DNA from: Norana najaformis
Lineage: Eukaryota; Annelida; Clitellata; Crassiclitellata; Hormogastridae
DNA: 64,000 nt
Direction of reading: 5' to 3'
Assembly: GCA_964023275.1 (NCBI GenBank)
Contig: OZ029919.1
Location: forward strand, 7,230,903 to 7,294,902
In this document: in pieces, positions 56,410-64,000 of the stretch
Layout: every line of letters starts with the position of its first letter
Numbering within the stretch: the first letter of the stretch is position 1
Position numbers and translations under genes: made by a program
The notes under the pieces: generated by a model
Databases searched by the model: none
What the model saw: only the letters and a program-made list of their open reading frames with translations
Told to the model about the DNA's origin: nothing

Positions 56410-56826
56410 CGAAGTGATCCAACTGCCTTTGCCTTCAGACATACGAGTACAGGCTCTCTTTGGTTTGTGTTCTGTTGCAAATGTTCAACTTACGCCCTGC
56501 TGTCGATGCATGATCCTCTCTGATAAGGACAGCATGGGGTTTGAGATACTTCATTCATCACCCAGCTTAAGTCTGGTTTTGAATATAGACTCCATCCAGA
56601 TCAACCGTTTTCAGTCTACTCAGAATGTTCTTGTCGCCGTTTCACTCCTTTTCTCAAATCTCTTCACTCGCTTCAAATACCTGAACAAGTAGGATATAAA
56701 ATCTTGTCACTTAGCTACAGTTCTCTCCAATCCTCCCAGCCATCATATCTTCATAAGTTATTTACAGTTTAACCACCCCATTCTACCCGCGATGATTGCA
56801 GCCGGAGTCGAGTAGGGTATTCATAC
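56410..56826 (+). pseudogene. LINE ORF2 C-terminal region, frameshifted
   Basis: One plus frame carries IDSIQINRFQSTQNVLVA, like the L-x-R-x-Q-x-x-Q-N connector of LINE ORF2. Another, from 56711, reads SLSYSSLQSSQPSYLHKLF, like the conserved S-L-...-P-x-Y-L-x-x-L region upstream of the C-terminus. The two are out of frame, so the copy is broken. It stops abruptly where the minus-strand family C tail begins (56838). Confidence 0.55.
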
Positions 56827-56837
56827 ATATGTAACAA

Positions 56838-57070
56838 TTTTTGTAATTGTAATTTGAGATTTATAAAGCGCCTCCTAGAGGATAAACTCAACAGAGGTGC
56901 TTCCGACCCAAAAAAGTAAAATCACTGTTGAACGTACTGTTCAGTCTTCAGGCGCCTGCGGAATAATGAGAGGGGGTGAGAAAGGAGCTCAAGTCGCATT
57001 TCTCGAGGGAAACGATTCCAGATTTTAAGAATCTCTCGGTCACAGAAAGCTCAATAGACGATATATGTCA
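56838..57070 (-). pseudogene. LINE family C ORF2 C-terminus and 3' end
   Basis: The minus strand reads FCDREILKIWNRFPREMRL, then ELLSHPLSLFRRRLKTEQY and a stop. This aligns with W-N-S-L-P...S-x-F-x-x-x-L-K-T of the other LINEs. The 3' end is GAGGCGCTTTATAAATCTCA with an AATTACAATTAC tail; arms AAGCGCCTC and GAGGTGCTT form a stem. 5'-truncated. Confidence 0.75.
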
Positions 57071-57074
57071 TCAG

Positions 57075-57318
57075 AAGGCATTGCTGCTGCGTTTGACGAG
57101 TTAAATAACTCCACAAAACTCTCACATGGCTCTGCCGATGTTGACAGATACTGCAATGACTACTAATTATCTATTGTCTCACATTAACCCATGGTAAACC
57201 ATTACCTGAAGTCGTCGACATGGACTGAGTGAATCTTTTTGGAAATCTTGTTTGTTTATTCATTTTGTTTACTTTTTACTTTTTATTCTGTGTAACTGAT
57301 GTTTTGCAAACATAAGGG
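57075..57318. other. No recognisable gene
   Basis: Nothing seen. Confidence 0.3.
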
Positions 57319-57319
57319 T

Positions 57320-57420
57320 GATGTGAAATGTAAATGTACATGTTTTTCTATAGCGACTGTATGACCTCAACCCTTCTCATTTTTCAGTGAATTAATCAGG
57401 TGAGATCCTTCACCACCACG
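57320..57420 (-). mobile_element. Family B repeat 3' end
   Basis: AAATGTAAATGTACATGTTT, TCTATAGCGACTGTATGACC and GGTGAGATCCTTCACCACCA. Confidence 0.7.
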
Positions 57421-57605
57421 TGACGTTTGACTGCTGAAGTTTTAACCTTTCCACTTGAAATCCAGGGTTAGGATCTTTGTGCCCCGGATTATATCAACAA
57501 TTTCTTTTTTTCAGCTTGCATAAAGTGTGAATGAAATGCATATTCTGTTGTCCAATTGCTATTTCATGAGCATGTATTTAACGTTATCTTAATGTAAGCA
57601 GTTTT

Positions 57606-57667
57606 TATCTGGATGTATCTGGATATATATCTGGATATATATCTGGATGTATCTGGATATATCTGTG
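57606..57667. repeat. TATCTGGA short tandem repeats
   Basis: ATCTGGATGTATCTGGATAT and similar words recur at 10-14-base spacing. Confidence 0.8.
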
Positions 57668-57835
57668 CCCCACAAAGAGCACTTTATAAATGTCCAGATA
57701 TGTGCATATATCCCAGTATGGCTTCAGGTCTCATACAAAACAACGGTGCACAGTTTTTACGAGTGCGTTTATCCATCATTTTGTTAGGTGCATAGTTTAA
57801 GGCTTTACGTTGAACATGCATTGTGGCAGTTAATG

Positions 57836-57905
57836 TAATGTCTTGTAATCAGACATTTTTATAGCGCCACTTAAGAAAACTTCAGTGTCACTAGACAGCG
57901 AGTAG
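57836..57905 (-). mobile_element. LINE family C-like 3' tail
   Basis: TCTTGTAATCAGACATTTTT, then ATAGCGCCACTTAAG, like TGTAATCTGACATTTATAAAGCGCCACTTCAAG in the 61.6-kb copy (antisense). Confidence 0.55.
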
Positions 57906-57909
57906 GCTT

Positions 57910-58815
57910 TAATTACTAGCTGCATGGCTCTACGATGCACACGCATCCAATATTACGTGACATACTGGGATACAAAGTCCAAACACAGCAGTCAAAGGTC
58001 CACAGCATTGCCACCTGGCCGTCCAACCATAAATTCCCGGCAGGCTTTTGTTTCATTGCTTCCTTCACGCTGGTATAGCTGGTAGCTGCAAGTACTCTAC
58101 CACCAGCTAAAGTCACCAAGGTATGCCGGCCTACAATAGATAAATATGCTGCCGAAGGAAATGGCAGCAGCAGCAGCAGCAGCAGCGCTGGTTCTGAGAT
58201 GAGGTCATTATCTTCAGCAGCAGCAGCAGCAGCCCGGTATATCCACCGTCGCATCATAAATGTGCCCGGTTTCGTCATAATTTATTTGTAGAACGTAATT
58301 GCTGGTGATATTGGCGCTCACCTCACCGGAACCTTTGTGTTCTTGAGCGAATACGATGATTGATCGATGTATGCTTTTCAATCTTGCAATTCACCCCGCT
58401 CAAAATGGAGCAAGGGGGAACTCGACCCACCTGGAAATCTATGACCAGGAACCAACAAAATCCCAGAGTCACTGTTCCCTCATCATTATTGAAATGATGT
58501 TTATATAGCACTAGTTTCGAAATTGCCTCATGATCGTGGAGATGGCCGGAGAGTTTTTCGTATTTGTTGTTTAGACTTGTTGCGTGATATGGGTTCTTTG
58601 GTCTTTGACTTTCAAGTGACTGATTGCATCAAATGTTATGTAATGTAAAGAAGACCATTAATACAATACATGAAGCCTATTTCAAGAGCTGTCTTTTAAC
58701 CGGACTCGCTTAGTTCTTTTATAATCATGCAGAAGATATTATGCTTCTGTATTTGTTTTATGTCCAAGCTAAGGGAGGGAGGGGTCTAGGTTTAATATAA
58801 CTGAATTCATAAACG
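57910..58815. other. Two CAG triplet runs, otherwise nothing recognised
   Basis: (CAG)n at 58164-58186 and 58215-58232. A 120-codon minus frame (57916-58278) translates them as A- and L-rich runs and has no domain. Confidence 0.4.
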
Positions 58816-58818
58816 AGA

Positions 58819-59042
58819 TAATTAGGCATACTGTTCAGTGTTTAAAGACATAATTAATCATACTGTTCAGTGTTTAAAGACATAATTAGGCATACTGTTC
58901 AGTGTTTAAAGACATAATTAGGCATACTGTTAAGTGTTTAAAGACATAATTAGGCATACTGTTCAGTGTTTAAAGACATAATTAGGCAAACTGTTCAGTG
59001 TTTAAAGACATAATTAGGCATACTGTTCAGCATTTAAAGACA
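58819..59042. repeat. 32-bp minisatellite, 7 units
   Basis: catactgttcagtgtttaaa followed by GACATAATTAGG recurs at 58827, 58859, 58891, 58923, 58955, 58987 and 59019. It has the same period as the large array at 49.9 kb but an unrelated sequence. Confidence 0.95.
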
Positions 59043-59230
59043 TGTTTAAAGACATGTTATGCCTGTCATCCCTGTTACTTACCGTACATTGATTATATTT
59101 AAATCATTAACTGCAATTATCAGCATAGTATCAGTGGAAAGCAATATGCATGGGGCAGACAAAGGCATTAATTTGTTAACATAATCGTAATTGTAAGACA
59201 TTAATTTATTAGCATGATTTATGCACTCTT

Positions 59231-59437
59231 AATCATAAGCATAAGCTCCAGATTTCTACAGTGCCCAACGAAATCTAAGTTACAGGAACCAGCTTATTCA
59301 CAGATGCTCAGCCAAAACAAAATCGACAGGCAGGAAGGGTATGGTTCCAGATCAAGATCTAAGAGTCAGGCAGGCAGACAGTCAGACGGCTATGGTGGAT
59401 GGTGTCTGGAATTGAACCGGAAAGTGAGATAAGGGCA
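59231..59437 (-). mobile_element. LINE family A 3' end
   Basis: Plus strand: AATCATAAGCATAAGCTCCA, GATTTCTACAGTGCCCAACG, GCTTATTCACAGATGCTCAG, CAAAACAAAATCGACAGGC and GGTTCCAGATCAAGATC. 5'-truncated. Confidence 0.75.
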
Positions 59438-59439
59438 AA

Positions 59440-60560
59440 CCCAATACACTGACTGAATTGAAGATTCACACACAAGGCAGTGCAGTCGTACTTATGCTAT
59501 TCATTGCAAGCATATGCAATCTTTTTCAGTCGACATATAATTAGTTGGACCATTTATCTCTGAACGAATCTTAAACATTTCTTCATTACATGCTTCTTAC
59601 TGTTCTCCTAATCTTAAATCTTCCTTTTCAGTGACAAATGCAGACAAAACACCATAATTCAAATGCTCCCCTTACAGCAGTGCTTTACACATTCGACTTG
59701 GAATAGCCAATGCAATCGGCTACATACAGTTCATCAGTATCCTTGAGATTCTTTACTTGCGTGGACAAATCCTTGACAACGAAGGTTTCGTTTAGTCTGC
59801 GAGTTATTGTGACATTTTTGTAAGTTGTGATGAATGTCAACCAAACGAGCGTTTGGAAACGGTTGTCTGCATTCTCGTTTAAGTGCATCCTTTTCTAAAC
59901 CCGTCTCCGATAATTTGTCACTTGCTGGCACAGACCTCTCCCCAAAATAGTTTTTCTGGGGGCTAAAGGTCGTTTCTGGTGACAGATTTAACGTTCATCA
60001 GGAGTCATTCGTTGCATATTCTCAGCACAGATGGCTTCGGCGAAATCATTGCAGATTGTGACTTATTTGCACGTGACTTTAGGAGAAGCTACATTTCAAA
60101 AGAAAACTCTTCCTGCGCTTTCATCGGGTTAATTGAGTCCGTTTTATTCCCACCCACCCACCATATGATGTCCTACCCACCACCACCACCAACTCCCAGC
60201 CCCGAACCTGATACGGGTGCCTTCAAATGGATTTGTTTATGACAGGAAGCCCTATTAAAGATACATGAAAAGTAGCCAATCATGGCTTTCCGGTTGCCAG
60301 TCGGCCGACGATTGGCCTGGTTTGTCTCCTTGAGCTCCAAGACGCAAACGGAATTCTCTGTGGCACAAAGTTTTTAACGGTCGCAGAATCAGAATATCGC
60401 AGGCGCTGGTTAAGCCCGGACGGAAATGTCATAGGGTCAACTAGGGTGTCAGCCAAAGCTCTCTGTCTTTAGTCCCAGCATCGCACAAGTTACTTAGCGG
60501 TAGCTTTGCCAGAACAAATACTAAGCTCGAATTGCTAATTAGAGACGAGTGTGCGCGTGA
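59440..60560. other. No recognisable gene
   Basis: An 87-codon plus frame at 59979 contains PPPPPTPSP but no domain. Nothing else recognised. Confidence 0.3.
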
Positions 60561-60579
60561 TAGGTGTTTGTCACAATGG

Positions 60580-60885
60580 AAGACACAGACAGACACACCC
60601 ACATACGCACACATACACACTCAGACAGACTGACACGGACGTATGGACGGACTGAAACATGTAAACAGATAGACAGAGAAGCAGGCAGAGAGACAGACAA
60701 GTAAGACAAACAGACAGACACGGACGGACGGATGGACGGACGGACTGACTGACTGACAGACAAGTAAGACAGACACGGACGGACGAACGGACTGACTGAC
60801 TGACAAATGAAACGTGGACAGACAGACGGAGAGGCAGGCAGAGAGACAGACAAGTAAGACAAACAGACGGACAGACAGACAGAAA
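60580..60885. repeat. (CAGA)n/(CGGA)n compound microsatellite with a ~100-bp repeat
   Basis: GGCAGAGAGACAGACAAGTA occurs at about 60684 and 60837, with ACGGACGGACGGATGGACGG between. Three minus-strand S/V/C-rich frames are artefacts. Confidence 0.85.
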
Positions 60886-61059
60886 GAGCTTGCCTTTCCT
60901 GTCCACCGTCTTAGCCAAAACCCGTAATGATGGGAGGCGCAAACCATGCTGATAGAATTATGTCAGGTCATGGCCTGCATTACTCAGCAGCTCAGCTGAA
61001 CTTAATTGGAGCCCAGGCTTCACCATCCTTTAAACAGCAGCCGAGAAGAAGGTTCTTCC

Positions 61060-61072
61060 CCCCCCCCCCCGA
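61060..61072. repeat. Homopolymer (C)12
   Basis: Twelve or so consecutive C. Confidence 0.9.
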
Positions 61073-61199
61073 AAATTTACTGGGTTCCATTTCACTATCT
61101 GAGACCTAGAATTATAAATTTGGGCAAAAGTGGTGTTTGTTTACGTAATTAGAATAATATTGATAATTCCAGAACATTGTGCACAGTAATTATTGTTAT

Positions 61200-61445
61200 A
61201 ATAGTAAAAATAATATATATATATATATATAGTATAATAATAATAATTATTATTCTTCTTATTATTATTATTGTTATTATTATTACTACTACTACTTCTG
61301 TTATCATTATTATTTAGATTTAGGTAAACAGTAATAGTAGCAATAATAATATTATTATTATTATTATTATTGCTACATAAATAGTAATAGTAGCAATAAT
61401 AATAATATTATTATTATTATTGCTACTATTACTATTTACCTGACA
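61200..61445. repeat. (TA)n and (TTA)n microsatellites forming a large palindrome
   Basis: From 61322 to 61443, AGTAATAGTAGCAATAAT...ATTATTGCTACTATTACT folds on itself. The half 61379-61437 is alone an almost perfect palindrome, and the left part 61322-61372 is a tandem copy of it. Confidence 0.85.
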
Positions 61446-61561
61446 TAGAAATGATTTATCAATAAATAGTTTAGGGATATATGGATATTATTGCTGATAA
61501 TTATTATTGGTATGAGTATTTTTTGCTTGTATTGTCAGTATTTTTTGCCCAAGGTACGAAT

Positions 61562-61715
61562 GTAATTGTAATTGTAATTGTAATCTGACATTTATAAAGC
61601 GCCACTTCAAGGATAGACTCATCAGAAGCGCTCCCGACCCGAACCAGTGAGACCACTGGCAAATAATACAGACTTCAGGCGCTTGCGAAACTGCGGAAGA
61701 TTTCTCATTCGTCAG
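61562..61715 (-). pseudogene. LINE family C ORF2 C-terminus end and 3' end
   Basis: Minus strand: QFRKRLKSVLFASGLTGSG before a stop, then the 3' end GGCGCTTTATAAATGTCAGA with an AATTAC tail of four copies. 5'-truncated. Confidence 0.7.
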
Positions 61716-61719
61716 TATT

Positions 61720-63000
61720 AATATTTTTTGTAGAAATTTCATTATTGCAAAACAGTACAAATGATAATGATAATAATTGTAAGGATAATTATGAGGATGA
61801 GGAAATTGCAGAATCGGAGTTGGGTTCTGCTTGGAACATTCATAGTAAGAGTTGGCTGAATTGAAAACTGAATGAATCTAGCAACTGTTCAGTTTGAGCC
61901 TAATGTCATTTTCTGGGAGGCTTTGACGCCAATTTATGGACCGTTCCCGGGGAGATATATAAATCTTGTGAACATCATGGCCAAGAAATTATCTTGTTAC
62001 AGTAATGTGATGAGGGCTGCTGAGGTTGGCCCTGATGCTCCAGTGCTTACAAAGATGATTCGAAGACTTCCTTATTGTTGATGTTCTTCTTGTTCTTGTT
62101 CTTGAAGATGATGATGATGATAATGATACAGCTCCAAGTGGAAGACTTGTTATTGCCGTTGTTGTTGTTGTGGTGGTGGTGGTGGTGGTGGTGCTGCTGC
62201 TGCTGATGATGATGATATCATCGTGATCATCATAATTGTCATCATCATTATTGACAATTATATAAACTACTACTATTATTTATCCTGTTTGGCAATTGTC
62301 ACATTTGAAGCAGTTTACTTCATTAGGAATGAATTTTGATTTCAGCTTTCAAAATTCATTTGTCTTTTACTTTTTGAGAATTGTTAAATAGTTAGTATTC
62401 ATTTTGCAGTTACAGAATTTGTATTTGAACCTGCCTGGCTTTTTTATGAATGTTTTTTTAATTATTGTTACCTAATACTATGTTTATGTTTCCAAGTGTT
62501 GCATGAGTTTGTTTTATTGCATTTTTATGTGTTGCCCTCCAAGTCGTGATTTCTTGTAGTTATAACAATGCTTCTCGTTGTCCACATTTGCCTTAATTTT
62601 ACAATGGCCCTGAAAAGCATTGTTACAAAGAGTTGTAACGGTATAGTCTATTAGTCATGTGAGAATGCGATAACTATTGCTTATAGTCATAGAAACTTGT
62701 AATCTTCTGTAAGGTTTGTTGCACTCAGTGTTTGCAGCTGAATAGTATCCGTAATAAAAATCTGTTATTGTGAGAATGATTGCATTTCCTAAATATAGCA
62801 TTCAAGTTTGGCTTCAGTTTTCTTTATTTGCTGAATGAAAAAAATGAAGTAAATGATAGACAGCTCTGGATAACAATTGCAGTGTTTGTTACCTTGTGCT
62901 GGAGCATTGTTTATTCAGCATTAAAATATAACTACATTGAAACAGTAGTTGCGTGAGGCTGATAAAATACGAAGTATTTATAATCACAGCATGCATAACG
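61720..63000. other. Non-coding with triplet microsatellites
   Basis: 62105-62130 is (GAT)n, 62150-62215 is (GTT)n(GGT)n(GCT)n(GAT)n, and 62215-62255 is ATCATC/ATTGTC. No gene recognised. 62260-63000 is T-rich. Confidence 0.4.
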
Positions 63001-63063
63001 ATAAGTAAGTATGTAATGCATTTGTTAATATGCCATATGTCCTTCGACTGAGTGAGGAATCAC
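63001..63063 (-). mobile_element. Family H repeat 3' end
   Basis: GATAAGTAAGTATGTAATGC, ATTTGTTAATATGCCATATG, then TCCTTCGACTGAGTGAGGAA. Confidence 0.6.
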
Positions 63064-63340
63064 TGGTGTGGACAAGCACACAAACAATTAAATACATAAC
63101 AAAGCAAACAAAGGAAGATGCACAACCACAAAGACACACATACAGAATAACACACAGACATAATGATGTATTTAATACTAATAAGATCTTACCTAACGAC
63201 TTTGGCTTATCTAAATTTGTATTTTGCTGCTCTGAGTCAGAACATCTTGTGGTGCCATCCGTTACTCCTTCAGATTTTACAGTTTCTCGCCATTCTGCCT
63301 TCAGCTAGTATGGGAAAAGTATAATATCCAACCGGAGTTT
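63064..63340. other. No recognisable gene
   Basis: A 92-codon frame (63030-63308) overlaps the family H core and has no domain. Confidence 0.3.
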
Positions 63341-63341
63341 T

Positions 63342-63750
63342 GGCTGTCGCATAAATACCTTCTAGCTGCAGCGATCCTGTGTTGGCTGTCACATAACTAC
63401 CCTCTAACTGTAGCGATCCTGTGTTGGCTGTCACATAACTACCCTCTAACTACTAACAATCCTGTCTTGGTTGTTGCATAACTACCCTCTAACTACTAAC
63501 AATCCTGTCTTGGCTGTTGCATAACTACCCTCTAGCTACTAACAAATCTGTCTTGGCTGTTGCATAACTACCCTCTAACCGTAGCGATGCCGTGTTGGCT
63601 GTTGCATAACTACCCTCTAACTACTAACAATCCTGTCTTGGCTGTTGCATAACTACCCTCTAACTAACAATCCTGTCTTGGCTGTTGCATAACTACCCTC
63701 TAACCGTAGGGATGCCGTGTTGGCTGTTGCATAACTACCCTCTAACCAAC
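63342..63750. repeat. 42/43-bp minisatellite, 10 units
   Basis: Units start ggctgttgcataactaccct at 63342, 63384, 63426, 63469, 63512, 63555, 63597, 63640, 63680 and 63722. Two unit types alternate irregularly, one with CTGTAGCGATCCTGTGTT and one with CTACTAACAATCCTGTCTT. Confidence 0.95.
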
Positions 63751-63762
63751 GCGAGTTGTGGT

Positions 63763-63870
63763 TTTTTAAGGTTTCATTTTGTCTAAGCACCTGTTAATAA
63801 GCTGGTTTCTTGAGCACCAATGTTGAATAGACGTGTGGAATTTTGGTGTTTATCAAAGATTCAACCAAAT
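63763..63870 (+). mobile_element. Degenerate LINE family A 3' tail
   Basis: TTTCATTTTGTCTAAGCACC, TGTTAATAAGCTGGTTTCTT, then GTGTGGAATTTTGGTG. Collinear with TTTTGTTTTGACTGAGCGCCTGTGAATAAGCTGGT of the good copies (split here to keep it short). Confidence 0.45.
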
Positions 63871-63967
63871 GATGTCAGAGCAGAAATGTTCTACCTTTTG
63901 ATCAGGTATTTACTTCTTAACGGTGTACAGCGTTTTTACGCGTGCCTTTGTAACGCAGTAGGAATGA

Positions 63968-64000
63968 AATTACAATTGTAATTGTAATTTGAAATTTGTA
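63968..64000 (-). mobile_element. LINE family C 3' tail, cut by the window end
   Basis: AAATTACAATTGTAATTGTA then ATTTGAAATTTGTA: the start of an antisense family C end, as at 56838. Confidence 0.55.

Noticed and set aside
58819-59042. Relation between the two 32-bp arrays
   Set aside because: Same period but no sequence similarity between the units.

Overview
This is a eukaryotic, gene-poor, repeat-rich window of about 40 % GC. It shows no operons, no bacterial-type gene density and no CRISPR locus. The repeat content suggests an invertebrate, possibly marine: many 5'-truncated CR1/L2-type LINE copies ending in a 'GGCGCTATA(G/T)AAAT' motif plus a short tail repeat, a mariner-family DNA transposon relic, tRNA-derived SINEs, foldback elements and many minisatellites. 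The phylum cannot be fixed from the sequence. I found no convincing exon of a host protein-coding gene and no intact tRNA, rRNA or other structural RNA gene. Most long open frames lie over low-complexity or tandem-repeat DNA.

Layout. 1-624 is a complete but internally deleted mariner-like element with terminal inverted repeats and an open frame for the transposase DNA-binding domains only. 4.0-9.7 kb holds a (GTAA)n-tailed repeat, a 47-bp hairpin-forming minisatellite, a 222-bp foldback element (6138-6359), and three abutting LINE pieces (8.5-9.6 kb), one of which keeps reverse transcriptase motifs A, B and C although it is broken. 10-25 kb has LINE 3' ends, tRNA-like SINE heads, microsatellites and a second foldback structure (23907-24092). 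26-28 kb has 77-bp and ~62-bp minisatellites around a SINE. 29-38 kb has further LINE ends and AT-rich simple repeats.

38.1-39.8 kb (minus strand) carries the only substantial coding sequence: a 5'-truncated LINE with an uninterrupted reverse transcriptase and complete C-terminus (601-codon open frame, about 530 codons of it LINE-derived). 42.6-45.4 kb has 46-, 18- and 27-bp minisatellites. 49.7-52.44 kb is a LINE 3' end that contains a 32-bp unit repeated 77 times with no length change. 53.15-53.64 kb is a 27-bp array open in several frames. 54-64 kb has a SINE, more LINE ends, a second 32-bp array, polyUG/CAG-type simple repeats and a 42/43-bp array near the right edge.

How the parts relate. 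I grouped the LINE fragments informally by shared sequence (A, B, C, D, E, G, H and the RT family). Several can be recognised as LINEs because their minus or plus strand still encodes the ORF2 C-terminal signature (A-G-P-x-x-W-N-S-L-P ... L-K-T-x-L-F). The families differ in tail repeat (GATTAC, ATTTAC, AATTAC, TTAGA, TTA, TTAC) but share a terminal AGCGCC/GGCGCT stem. The strongest new observation is that the 32-bp satellite is a tandem amplification of a segment of LINE family G: single-copy versions of that segment survive at 17.7 kb and 25.5 kb with the same flanks.
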